This document shows, one piece after another, positions 33,728 through 44,359 of a DNA stretch of 64,000 nucleotides. Where the stretch lies: assembly GCA_012064385.1 (NCBI GenBank), contig QRDG01000532.1, forward strand, positions 149,206 to 213,205. Direction: 5' to 3'. Position 1 is the stretch's first letter, and every line of letters begins with the position of its first letter. The stretch is from Puccinellia tenuiflora. Lineage: Eukaryota > Streptophyta > Magnoliopsida > Poales > Poaceae. The notes under the pieces were generated by a model. That model was not told the DNA's origin and ran no database searches. It saw only the letters and a list, made by a program, of their open reading frames with translations. The translations under genes were made by a program, and so were the position numbers.

Positions 33728-35060
33728 CCGTTTGACTTTATTTACGAAATGGAGCGAAATACTATTTCGTGAAAATCATTCCCAGCCTATTTATGTGTGA
33801 TACCTTTTGAAATCACAAAAGTTTGAAATGCAGATTTCAAAGTAAGTACATGAAGGATTCACCCGAAATTTGAGAGCCAAAAATCATTTATCCTGTGAAG
33901 TCCCGCTCCATTCTGTTTTCGCTTTGTTATCTTAAACTTGCAAGATCTACTACACCTATGCTAAATACATGTTGACATGGGAAGAAGGTGGAATTTAGTT
34001 TTTGGGAAGAGACAAAATTGCAAGACTTTCCGGACTGGAGAGCGACGATATGGAGCCTGGTTTTCCAAAAAAAATTGATTCCACAAAAATTTGGTTCAAA
34101 AAATTCTGAAAAAAATATGGTCGTAGATAATACTATGATCTACCACTGCGAAAATTTTCAACCACAAACTCGAAATATTTTTGATCTGTGCAAAAAAGAG
34201 AAATTTGCAGATCTGAATAGGTGAACAGTGTGCAATCTGAAAAATTTGAAATCTTGCCAGATTTCTGTTTTCTGCACAGATCAAAATATTTCGAATTTGT
34301 GGATGAAAATTTTCACAGTGGTAGATCATAGTATTATCTACGTTCATATTTTTTTTCAGAATTTTTTGAATGGAAATTTTGCGAAATCATTTTTTTTTGA
34401 AAAACCGGGCTCCCTGGAGCCCGGGCTCCAAATGGACTTTCCGGACTGTCTTTTCTTAGTCTAATGGCCTTATTTCCTGGTGTTGTTTAAATCCAGTCCT
34501 GTGCAACGACTAAGCAGCACAACACCGTTTCTTTATCTAGAATATATGTACACATCATTCCACGTCCTCGTGTGGTTACGCTTGATCCCACTTGAGGGCG
34601 ACTAGCTAACAGCTACCTGTGTACATTACTCTCATAATACAAACTGCCATCATAAGAGCATTTGACGCTAACTTAATTACTATATGCTTTATCGTTATCA
34701 AAGCAGGCTGAGTGATTTTATATATCAACCGAGAAGCAAGACTTCATGTGCCACGTTCCTCTGTCCTCATGTAATTATTCATTTCAATAGATAAGGGTTT
34801 GCAATCACCATTGCACGATACGACAAGTACTCGCTAACTGTACTCTTGTGGTTTGCCGATCTATACCTCACACGAAGAATATACAAATTACGCGGTGATG
34901 AAGTGGTACCACACGAAGCTTCCTGCATACATGACCATTGGCCGTTGAAATATTTTCAAACAAGGCGTGCCTACTGGCCAGATCCGGAAGATTCGTCGAG
35001 CAAGTGGGAAACCATGATTACAGGTCGTTGTCTCTCTTGTCTCCCAGAGCATCTAGTCTA
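33728..35060 (+). other. Gene-flank segment, copy 1 (kinase lost)
   Basis: 33728-34036 and 34448-35000 match copy 2 (37112-37740, 38380-38430) and copy 3 (40735-41100): 'gttatgcc..ttgactttattt', 'cttagtctaatggccttatt', 'cgtttctttatctagaatat', 'acttgagggcgactagctaa'. The match fades after a 'acgcggtgatgaa' phrase at about 34892. No kinase exon follows, so this copy is a relic of a tandem duplication. A foldback element sits inside it. Confidence 0.75.
34037..34434. mobile_element. Foldback MITE in copy 1
   Basis: A 398-bp palindromic element has arms containing 'atactatgatctaccactg' on the left and 'cagtggtagatcatagtat' on the right. It ends near 'ggagcctggtttt' and 'gaaaaaccgggctcc'. It is flanked by a 13-bp direct repeat, gactttccggact (34024-34036 and 34435-34447). 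Copies 2 and 3 lack the element, giving near-empty sites (gcaagac..gtcttttctt). The 9-plus-bp duplication suggests a Mutator-type foldback. Confidence 0.75.
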
Positions 35061-36179
35061 GTGGCTATTTCTCAATCTGCTTTTCAGGTTTATTAATCTT
35101 GGGACCAGGTTAAAAGACTCAGTAAACTAAGAAGATCCTAAGCAGGTCAACTGCTCAAGTCCATGGTGTTCACATTGGAGGCCGTCTCTCTTTGTCATGC
35201 TATAAACAGTTCGTCCATGGTGTTTGCCTTTTTTTTTTTTGAGGGAAGCTGTACATGAATTGTGATCAGGCCCCAAATATACGCCTCCTATCAAAAAAAT
35301 CATATTGCGATTAATTTAAAAGTCCAATTTCGTTTATACAGTGAATATGATAGCCAAAATAAAATATTAAATATCAAATGATTAAATTTTCTCTCCTAAT
35401 AAAGTACATATTTTGTGTCTTTTACTCATTTCTTTTGAGATTGAGCTGCGATGAAGAGATGAACCAGGTTGGGCCTGTCTAATGTGCTTAACAAGGCGGT
35501 TCAATGGCCCACATGAGTTTTGGTCCGATTAAAACCTTTTAGGAAAATTCTTAAATTATTAAAAGTAATGACAAAATCAATTAAGAAATAAAAATATGTT
35601 ACTAGAGGAAAAAGCCTCAAAATATAAAACAAAGAACAATAATACAAATTTATTCTACTTTGAGAATATCATTTCTTAAGTCCTTAATAATAAGATTAAA
35701 TTATACTAAAAGGAAAATTTCCCTAATTAACAATTCTTAAATTTAAGCAAAAATTAACAATTCTTAAATATGATTGCCCTGATTAACAATTCTTAAATTT
35801 AAGGAAAAATTATTATGCATATAATTATATAAGGAAACTAATTCTTAATTATGATTAATTATTGAATAATTGATTAATTAAACTTTTATTAATCATATTT
35901 AATTCATGATTTAATTAAATTATAATTAAATATCATGGAAAAATAATTAAGTGAATATAATATTATAAATCATTCCATGATTTTATAGGGAAATGCATAT
36001 TAATACCTTATTAAGACTTATAAGTCTAAATAAATCCTGATTAAATTCTTTTATGTCTTGAACTCAAATAAAAGGCTAAGACAAGGCCTTAGGTTTCAAG
36101 AAAACTTAAAGCATTGCATTCCTTATGCTTAACATCATTTCCAAGTCTTTAAACATGGTTCTTATTAGACTAGGATCAC
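35061..36179. other. AT-rich DNA without recognised genes
   Basis: Long A/T-rich stretches (35550-36000 contains many 'taattaatt' and 'attcttaa' phrases) with no sustained frames. No element ends were recognised. Confidence 0.5.
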
Positions 36180-37107
36180 TGATACGTCTAAAAAGGTATA
36201 TATAATTTTTGAATAATACATGTTGTTGTTATATCATTATTATATGGGTTTGTTGTGATTTTATATCAATTTGCATTATTTTTATCGGACTGACCTATTA
36301 ACCAGTACGAAGTGACATTTGTTGTTTTTTCTACGTATTTTTGCATCACAAAAAATCACTAGTTTTAGAGTCAAAATACCATAATTATATTTTTCGAGGC
36401 GGATACAGAGAGCATCGAAGGAGGCCGGGGGGCACCACGGTGGTGGTGCATATGTATATATTAGGGTAATACCTTGCGGGTAGGCCCACGTAGCGAGACG
36501 GCTCATCAAGACCAATGAGTTCCATGGCCGGCTCAAGGTCGCCCAGCTCGTTCGACCTACGTGGTGGGCCGACACGCCGGTGGACGAATCTAGGAGGATT
36601 CAAACTACAAGACGGAGTACCAACTTGGAAGACAAGGCGCAAAGCCTGTAGGACACCAACCTCCGGGCATGACCCGGAGACAACTTGTAACCCTAGGATC
36701 CGTCGTGTATATAAGATCGGCTCCAAGAACTCTCAGAATAATACCGTATCTTTGGTCTCGGCGTCAGCCTTGTTGGTCGTCACCCACTAGAGGACGTTTT
36801 TGTGGAGCGTAGGTGCCTTCTGGTCAAGTCGTGTAGTTAATGGCGGGTATGTTCGGATCCTCTCGCTTTTCCTATGCATCTAGCATGAGGCTGTCTCGGC
36901 TGCTTCCGCATGCAGGATTTGCGGTCCACAACCCTGAGCGAGAGGGCAGGTGGCCCTCTCTAGCAGAGTTTGATGTGTTCCATAAAAACGATGTCAGGTG
37001 GTTTCTTAGGGAGGCGCGGTTTTGGCCCCTCTTGGTGGGGGTGCTACTGAATTACTCATGTAACCTTATTTTATTTCTAATCTAGAGGGTACCCTAGTCA
37101 CTTTGTA
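36180..37107. mobile_element. Patchwork of LTR fragments
   Basis: It starts TGATACGTCT and follows a TGATACGTC-type LTR for about 210 bp. It then switches to a GC-rich Gypsy-LTR-like segment with 'gtcgtgtatataagatcgg', then to an unidentified piece (36835-37090). No target duplication was recognised. The call rests on the LTR start and composition. Confidence 0.45.
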
Positions 37108-37740
37108 TAAGTTATGCCATTTGACTTTATTTACGAAATGGAGCGAAATACTATTTCGTGAAAATCATTCCCAGCCTATTTATGTGTGATACCTTTTGAA
37201 ATCACAAAAGTTTGAAATGCAGTTTTCAAAGTAAGTAAATGAAGGATTCACCCGAAATTTCAGAGCCAAAAATCATTTATCCTGTGAAGTCCCGCTCCAT
37301 TCAGTTTTTTCGCTTTTTATCTTGAACTTGCAAGATCTACTACACCTATGCTAAATACATGTGACATGGGATGAAGGTGGAATTTAGTTGTTGGGAAGAG
37401 ACAAAATTGCAAGACCGTCTTTTCTTAGTCTAATGGCCTTATTTCTTGGTGTTGTCTAAATCCAGTCCTGTTCAACGATTAAGCCGCACAGCACCGTTTC
37501 TTTATCTAGAATATATGTACACATCATTCCACGTCCTCATGTGGCTACGCCTGATCTCACTTGAGGGCGACTAGCTAACAACTACCAATACATTATCAAC
37601 CGAGAATGAAGACTTCATGTGCCCCTTTCAACTTCTCTGTCCTCGTGTAATTATTCATTTCAATAGTCAAGGGTTACAATCGCCACTGCACGATATGACG
37701 GATACTCGCTAACTGTATTTTTGTGGTTTCCGATCTATAC

Positions 37741-38253
37741 GAAACTAAAAAATAGCCAGCTATTGTCTTTAGTCCCGACGATTTTAGGAGCTATAAAAGG
37801 CTATAGTCAGGTTATAGCCAGATTAAGGCCATATAGCGGTTTTGTTAAATAATGTGAAAAAAATTAAAATATGGACCGCATGTATTTATATAAATTTAAT
37901 AATATATATATTATAGATAGGGTTAACATATGCTAAAACTTTCAGCAGCGCGGAGAGGAGCTAGGACGGCTAGGTGTGAAAGTGTTCGGAAGAGAGAAGG
38001 AGAAAGTGGTGATTTTTTAGATTAGGGTTTTTATAAGATCTATTTTGGCTGCAAATTTGACCGAGCGGAAAATTTTGCTCCAAAATTGTTGACCAGCTGA
38101 GCGGAAAGTTTAGCAGCTAATGGGCTAAATCGGGTCTAAATCGTCTTAGCCGGTCTATTCGTGGTATTCTGACTTTACCCTACAAAGACCGTAGCCGTAG
38201 TCCCAATCCTCTCCAAAGACTATGAGTGGACTATAGCCGGCTATTTTAAACTT
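37741..38253. mobile_element. hAT-type MITE in copy 2
   Basis: It is bounded by 'actaaaaaatagccagcta' on the left and its imperfect complement 'tagccggctattttaaact' on the right. The direct repeat tctatac (37734-37740 and 38254-38260) flanks it, and it is missing from copy 3 ('cgatctattcctcacaag'). A duplication of 7-8 bp fits hAT. It has no coding capacity. Confidence 0.7.
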
Positions 38254-38276
38254 TCTATACCTCACAAAAAAATATA

Positions 38277-38374
38277 CTACCTCCGATCCGAATTAAATGT
38301 CACCACAAGTACTAGCCATTTTCCACTAAATTAGCTCTCTCCTTCTGACACTCTTTTCGCATCGGAGGGGGTAG
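38277..38374. mobile_element. Stowaway-type (Tc1/mariner) MITE
   Basis: 98 bp beginning ctacctccgatccg and ending atcggagggggtag, flanked by TA on both sides. Copy 3 has the empty site (aaaatatataaatgacgcgg at about 41656). Confidence 0.85.
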
Positions 38375-38554
38375 TATAAATGACGCGGTGATGAAGGAAT
38401 CTAGGTGGTACCATACGCATTTTCCTGCATACATGCTCCAAGGGCTGGACATCTAGTCATATGGACATATATCATTTGTTATCTCGACCGATCGGAAGAC
38501 TCAGCTTAGGCTCTCCAAGTCAACTTGCCCTTCTTCCTCCTTGGGTTGCTCTTT

Positions 38555-38780
38555 TATAAATCAACTCCCATCTACGCATATCTGGCAAGGCGACCATTCA
38601 TCCCCTTCCACTCTTCCCAGCAGTCAGAATCTCTCAAGGCCTCAAGCGCTCCTATCCAAGGTTAGTGATTTTGTGCCGCTTCTTCTTCTAGCGGTTCATA
38701 GAACCATGTTTGCATTTTTGTCTTATATATGATGTATAAGTTGCTTAATTTACGTGCTTGCACTTCTTAAATTACCAGCA
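38555..38780 (+). promoter_or_regulatory. Kinase TATA box and leader intron
   Basis: TATAAA at 38555-38560 is followed by a CT-rich leader. A leader intron runs from the donor ccaag/gttagt (about 38660) to the acceptor attaccag (38778), two bases before the ATG at 38781. Copy 3 keeps the same TATA context at about 43118. Confidence 0.65.
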
Positions 38781-40221
38781 ATGGCCTCCGGAAGTAACAC
38801 CCTAGAGAGAGCTATAACCCTACCAACGGAACTACCATATGACTTTCTGAAGAAAATTACGAACGACTTCGCCAAAGAAAACGAAATTAGTGAAAGTCCA
38901 TTTGGAAAACTTTATAAGGTTTGATTTCCCTTCCTATTTTCCATTCCTCAATTTCAGTTAAGTTTGATAAACATATGTTGATACATATTATATATATACG
39001 AGATTAAACAGGGGATTGTGCCGGATGGAGGCAGAGTGCTGGCTGTGAAGAAGCTTCAGGAGAACGCACCGCTTCCGGCTAACAAAACATTTAAAATGGA
39101 GGTTACAAATGTTATGGCGCTCAAACATGAAAACATTGTGCAGATTGTCGGATATTGCAGTGAAACATCAAAAAAATTGGTGCAGATTGATAAAAGATAT
39201 ATCCAGGCAGACATTAACGAAAGTATGATCTGCTATGAATATTTTCCTAAGGGGAGCCTTAAGGACACTCTTTTTGGTATGTCACTCAATATCTGACATA
39301 TTTACATATTTACATGAAAACAAATCTGACATATTTACATGAATCTTCTAGTTTCCCTTAATGTTACATTACAAATTTTTAGCTAGGGATATAATTGCCT
39401 ACCATTTTTTTTCACCGTTTTACGCCAATATACAGGGACAAAAGAAACCGAGGTGTCTTCAGAAAAAGATTGGGACTCGCGGTTCCGAATAATAAAGGGG
39501 ATTTGCAACGGTCTACTTTTTCTACACACTTTGGATTTCCCCATTATCCATATGGATCTAAAGCCTGAAAACATAATGTTGGATGACAATTTGGTTCCGA
39601 AGATTGCGGACTTTGCACTCTCTAGAATCTTTGGGCAAGAACAAACCCGAGTATGCACACAAACAGTTGTGGGATCATAGTAAGATCGTTATGAAATTTA
39701 TAACATTAGTCTGATCCTTAATAATTATGCAACTTCCATTTTCGTCACTCTAGTACTGCCTATTTAACTTGATTTTTTTAATGTCATCCAGTGGGTACAT
39801 GGCCCCAGAATATCTTTACAGAGGTGAAATCTCGGCCCAGTCAGATATTTATAGTTTAGGCCTAATGATTATTGAGATCGCCACAAGAGAGCAGAACTGC
39901 CCCGAAGACAAACAACCATCTGCAAGAAAATTTATTGACAATGTAAGAAAAATATTGTACAATTATTCGTATATTCATATTCAAGCTTGCATTACATTTG
40001 TGTTTGTACATCGTCACGAACCATCATGATTCCAATTCTGCATGTAGGTACAACAAACTTGGAAGCCGGAGCACATAGCATCCAAGTACTCTTCGTTAGG
40101 TCGACAGGGCCTCCAGCAAGTTAAAGTGTGCATCGATATTGGGCTGGAATGTGTTAGTATTGATCGGAAACTCAGACCGTCTATAGTACAAATTGTTGAC
40201 AAGCTCAACGGGATAAGATAA
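38781..40221 (+). CDS. Receptor-like cytoplasmic kinase, atypical catalytic motifs
   Basis: Five coding exons with GT/AG borders (38781-38918, 39012-39276, 39436-39679, 39792-39942, 40048-40221) give a 323-residue protein that is all kinase domain. There is no signal peptide, ectodomain or membrane helix, so it is probably cytosolic or membrane-associated signalling. It retains the ATP-binding Lys59 (LAVKKL), Glu76, Asp175-Lys177-Asn180 (HMDLKPEN) and MAPE (219-222). The glycine loop is degenerate (SESPFGKLYKG, only one canonical Gly), HRD reads HMD and DFG reads DFA. Exon layout and the LPYDFLKKITNDF start fit a grass-expanded RLCK family. Loss of the DFG glycine may make it weakly active or a pseudokinase. 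The ATG directly follows the leader-intron acceptor. Confidence 0.88.
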
Positions 40222-40734
40222 ACTGCATACAAGGTAACAATGATGAAGAGAGGCTCTCTACTTAGATGAATTAGTTCGACAGAAACTTTGAGAAGGATTT
40301 TCTTTTATTTTTCTTTTCCAAGAATGATAACTTCCAACAAATACATGCACAATCACTAAGTTCATGCTACACATTTTATATATGCTAATTATATGAAATT
40401 CCAGGTCTCCCGTGTGGTCTGCAGTGATCATGAAAGTTGGGTCTCGAGTTTGAAGAGAACTTGCTCTGTTATTGTGGAAGTCCTTTTTTTTTATAATACC
40501 CTTTGATGTAATGTAATTTTGGAAACATTAAATGTAATTTAATTTTGGAAACTGCTTGTTGAGACATTTTATTATCAGCACTTAAGGTGCAACAACAGGT
40601 TAACGATGTATTTTGTTCATGTCTAATTGAAATAGATTTTGTTTTTCGTGGCTAATTAAATTGATATGTCGACAATAACTATTTTCCACAACGTGTGATC
40701 ATGTCATGCAAAACCATACATATGTAATGTACTT
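40222..40734 (+). other. Kinase 3' flank
   Basis: AT-rich, with no frame. It probably contains the 3' untranslated region (several 'taatgtaatttaattttgg' type repeats at about 40507-40550). Copy 3 of the flank segment starts at its right edge. Confidence 0.5.
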
Positions 40735-41155
40735 ATTCTTAGTCCAATGGCCTTATTTGTGGCTAAATGCATGTTTACATGGATGAAGGTAGAATTTAGT
40801 TGTTGGGAAGAGATAAAATTGCAAGACGTCCTGTCTTTTCTTAGTCTAATGGCCTTATTTCTTGGTGTTGTTTAAATCCAGTCCTGTGCAACGACTAAGC
40901 AGAACAACACCGTTTCTTTATCTAGAATATATGTACACATCATTCCATGTCCTCGTGTGGCTACGCTTGATCCCACTTGAGGGCGACTAGCTAACAACTG
41001 CCAATATATTACTCTCAAAATACAAAATACCATTATAAGATGGTCTGGCGCGAACTTAATCACTCTATACATGCTTTATCGTTAACCAACCTGTGAATGG
41101 TATCAAAGTCGGGGTGTGAGATATTATCAACCGAGAAGGAAGACTATTCATGGAT

Positions 41156-41572
41156 TCTCAGGCACCGCCGGACCAGGACGCGAGCGCGGCTTGCCCGCCT
41201 GGGGGTGATCCGGTCTGTCCCGGAGTTGCTTCATCTGTTCCTGCTATGTCCCAGAATGCAGGATGTGTGGGCACGCGTTGCCTCGCCCCATGATACGAGC
41301 TCGTTGGAAGGCGCGGTCGATGCGTTCTCGACAACCCATTCCGGGTGGGCGCTTCCCCTCCGCATGACTGCGGGGTCATTGCTGCTCTGGGTATGCTGGA
41401 CGACACCTCCGCTTCTGGGTTGTTCGGGCTCCCCGTCGCGTCGATTACAGGCCGCTTGTGGCTTGGTGTGCGTCGCTCCCATCCTGAGGAATCCTCTCAT
41501 GTAAAAACGTCTGTTTGTACTTTTCTCTAAAAATTAATGGAAAAAAATTAGGTTGGCTGTTCAAAAAGAAAA
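41156..41572 (+). mobile_element. 5'-truncated LINE fragment
   Basis: The plus-strand frame contains a zf-RVT-like ending (P-E-L-L-H-L-F-L-L-C-P-R-M-Q-D-V-W) followed by a short 3' tail with A-rich runs. Short 'attcat' repeats flank it (about 41147 and 41574), and the uninterrupted flank appears at about 37610-37660. It is too short to be functional. Confidence 0.6.
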
Positions 41573-41777
41573 TTATTCATTTCAATAGTCAAGGGTTACA
41601 ATCGCCATTGCACGATAAGACGGTCTTGTGATTTCCCGATCTATTCCTCACAAGAAAAATATATAAATGACGCGGTGATGAAGGAATCTAGGTGGTACCA
41701 TACGTATTTTCTGGGCATCCAGTCACATGGACATATATCATTTGTTATCTCGACCGATCGGAAGCAGACTCGGCTTA

Positions 41778-43065
41778 GAGCAACCCCAGCCGTTGTGCCC
41801 CCCAGGACGCTTTGCCGGTGCCTTCTGGGGGCGCACCGGCGTATTTTTTTGTCTTGGGGGCAGCGGTTTCCCAGTCGATGCCCCCACCCAGGACGCGCTG
41901 CGCCGCCGTGCTTCTCCCTCTCGCCGCACTACCGTGCGGCTCCGCCGCGGTGCGCGCCGCGCCGCCGTCCACTTCCAGCCAGTCCACTCGCCGTCCGCGT
42001 CCGCCGCGAGGTCGAGCTCAAGGCAGAGGAGGGCGACCAGAGGAGGCGGAGCTTGGCAAGGAGAGGAGGTCGCCAGAGGAGGCGGACCATCCACGGCGCC
42101 TCTCGAGGTCCGCCTGGACGCACGCCACCACGAGGCCGGAGTAGACGAAGTCGACGAGCAGCGGCTCGAAGTCCGGCGCCAGGAGCACGTTCGACGACTT
42201 GAGGTTCCCGTGCGGCGCCTCATGTCCGGCGAGCTCTGAGTGGAGGAAGGCGGCGCTGCGCGCGATCCCGGCGGCCACCTTGAGACGCGTCGGCCAGTCG
42301 TCCGCAAGACGACGCCGGCCGCCCGCCCCACCGGCAGCAGCTGATGCAGATCCCCGCCGCCGCCTGCGCCCTCCCCGAGACAGCACCACCGTCGGCCCCC
42401 TCACCAGAGGCGTAGCCCCGAACGGCCACCGCCGCTCCAGAGGCGCAGCCCCGAACGGCTGCCTCCACGACGCCTGCTCCTGGACGACAAGCCCCCTCCC
42501 CCGCCGCCTCTCGCCGTCGTCGTGCTCGAGGCCAGACGACGCGAGGACCAAGAGTTCCGCCCCAGCGAGGGCCGCGAGGGCCGCCCCGGCCCCGGCCGCA
42601 CGAGCTCCGGCCGCAAGGGACGCCTGGCGACGCCGGCGCGAGGAAGAGCGCCGCGACTTCGAGGAGATGCGAAAAAAATAGGCCTTTCTCCCGGAGGCGG
42701 AGCTGGGCGGAGGGTCGGCGGCGCGAGGTCACGGTGGCGGGGGCGAGCACGGCGGCGAGGGGCGACCACGGTGGAAGAAAAAGTAGAGAGAAAGGAGCTC
42801 TCGCACGTGGTGGTGGGATTGGAAAAAACAGGAGAGAGAGAGAGGAAGCTGAGAGACTGACCGTGGGCCTTTTGCATGCAAAAGCATTCGCCGGCGCCCC
42901 CAGGCGAAACCCAGCAGGCTGGGTTCGGGTTGGGTTCGCCGGCGTATTTTTTTAGCAAATCCGGCGAAAAACGAGCTCCTGGGGGCGCGACTGGGAATAT
43001 TTTTGTACGCCGGCGTACAAAAAGTGCTCTGGGGGGGCTTCCTGGGGGGCTGGCTGGAGTTGCTC
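41778..43065. mobile_element. PIF/Harbinger-like non-autonomous element with captured gene fragment
   Basis: 14-bp terminal repeats (GAGCAACCCCAGCC on the left, GGCTGGAGTTGCTC on the right, one mismatch) are flanked by a TTA duplication (41775-41777 and 43066-43068). Copy 2 shows the empty site (gcTTAggctctcc, about 38504-38516). Inside the ends are related GC-rich subterminal sequences with 'gccggcgtattttttt' on both sides. The centre is about 70% or more GC and includes a minus-strand kinase fragment. No transposase is present, so it would need a partner element in trans. Confidence 0.85.
42126..42296 (-). pseudogene. Captured fragment of a pollen-type LRR receptor kinase
   Basis: The minus strand encodes about 57 residues that read as kinase subdomains V-VII of the LRR-III / pollen receptor-like kinase group: WPTRLKVAAGIARSAAFLH, then APHGNLKSSNVLL, then DFEPLLVDF. 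The HGNLKSSN form (no Asp in the loop) is typical of that atypical kinase group. Sequence on either side is GC-rich and does not continue the kinase in a single frame. It is a fragment picked up by the surrounding Harbinger-like element. Confidence 0.75.
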
Positions 43066-43136
43066 TTAGGCTCTCCAGCCAAGTCAACTTGCCCTTCTTC
43101 CTCCTCGGGTTGCTCATTTATAAATCAACCCCCACC

Positions 43137-44108
43137 ACTCTTCTTTTCCCCTCTCCTTCTCCACGCGTTCCCTTGAGAGTCAGCCGCCGCCGTTTCCGGC
43201 CAGATCCGGCCGCTCCCGCCGCTGGCGCTTTCGCCGGCTGGTGTGGGGATGCTGTAGGGTGCCGGCCCCCTCTGTATAGCTGTAGATTAGGTTGTAGTTG
43301 TAGGGTTGACTTTTCTTTGCTGTTTGCCCACGTGCAGAATGGCGTGATGCCGAGGAGGATTTGCCGGCAGATGCACCCGAGCTGTGTCTGCTGGTTGGTG
43401 GTGCTTCCTCTCCTTCTGGCGGAGCTCCGGTGGTCGGAGACGCATACAGAGGACTGGGACGCTGCATCCTCCATCTCCTCTCATAAGCTCGAAGATTGGT
43501 CTCCGGTTCTGCAGGCCAGTGGTGACTGCTTTGCAGCGGATGAAGGGCAAGGTCTACTTCTTCCTCTGGCCGGCCGTGGTGGCGAGGGGCGGAAGAGGTG
43601 CTTCTGGTTCCCTTCTTCTTCTGTGAAGTGGTGGTTCGTGTGTGTGCTGCAGATCTACGCGACCTACATGGCAGCCTTGATTGCTGCCGTGATCTACAGC
43701 CAGAATGGTGGCATTTCTTCAACCTCCGATGTGGAGGCCTTTCGGACCCTGCGCCAGAGCTCGGTCGCTCGCTGCCTTCAAGTGGTTCGTCCCCGAAGAT
43801 GGCGAGCTGGCTGGCGGAGTTGGTTCGTTGCTGGAAGTGAGACTCCGAGCACTCTCTCCGATCTCGGCGTTCACAGCGCCTCGAGGTCGCCGGCGACTGG
43901 TGGCGGTGGCTCCCAGGCACCTGATTGCTTTCTATCTTGTTGTGTTGGGGGGGTTTCTGTAAGATTGGAGCCCTTATCTTCAAATATTAGGTTCTTAGTG
44001 CGAGTTGATGTTTTGGGCCTCCTTGTAAACTTGTACCCGCCACGTGTTACTTCAATATAATGCAGCACCGGGGTCGTGTGACCCCTCCTCTTGTTCAAAA
44101 AAAAAAAA
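43137..44108 (+). mobile_element. Poly(A) retrosequence (LINE-mobilised)
   Basis: A 0.97-kb insert ends in a run of about 12 A. It is flanked by a 13-15 bp direct repeat, (aa)atcaacccccacc, at 43122-43136 and 44109-44121. Copy 2 has the empty site at about 38558-38574. The 3' end (caatataatgcagcacc, gtgacccctcctcttgttc) resembles a non-LTR element tail. Frames inside do not match a known LINE protein, so it may be a non-autonomous LINE derivative or a processed transcript. Confidence 0.75.
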
Positions 44109-44166
44109 ATCAACCCCCACCTACGCATATCTAGAAAGGAGACCATTCACCTCTTCCTGTTCTTCG

Positions 44167-44303
44167 TGTTATCGTACTTTGTTTATACGTGTACATGTTA
44201 CGAACCCTGACCCTAACCGGCCCATATGTGCCTAATATAAATACTAGAACCCCACGACCTTAATCGTGCGAGGCTTCCCCCAAACCTGACTTACCGTTGC
44301 ACA
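44167..44303 (+). mobile_element. Short 5' LTR of the Copia element
   Basis: It starts TGTTATCGTAC and ends about GTTGCACA, immediately before 'tggtatcagattg', an initiator-tRNA-Met primer site that marks the element as Copia-type. A TATA-like 'aatataaata' lies at about 44235. No matching 3' LTR exists in the window. Confidence 0.65.
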
Positions 44304-44359
44304 TGGTATCAGATTGATCTCGATCCTAAGAGCCTAAGCCGCCGAAGTGGGCGATCTAC

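Larger units (their letters stand above)
37108..38660 (+). other. Gene-flank segment, copy 2 (upstream of the intact kinase)
   Basis: This is the same segment as copies 1 and 3, here leading into the kinase promoter. It contains two insertions that copy 3 lacks (a 513-bp hAT-type MITE and a 98-bp Stowaway). It also shows the empty sites of the Harbinger-like element and the retrosequence present in copy 3 ('cagcttaggctctccaag' at about 38504; 'aaatcaactcccatctacgc' at about 38558). Confidence 0.8.
40735..44166 (+). other. Gene-flank segment, copy 3 (broken by four insertions)
   Basis: Flank sequence at 40735-41150, 41573-41777, 43066-43136 and 44109-44166 matches copy 2 in order. Between them are a LINE fragment, a Harbinger-like element and a poly(A) retrosequence, and the Copia element enters at 44167. 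The kinase that should follow is absent, cut off by the Copia insertion or lost earlier. Confidence 0.8.

Noticed and set aside
41675..43120. Long GC-rich frames on both strands
   Set aside because: High GC content lowers stop frequency. Apart from the short kinase fragment on the minus strand, no frame resembles a protein, and they all lie within the Harbinger-like element.
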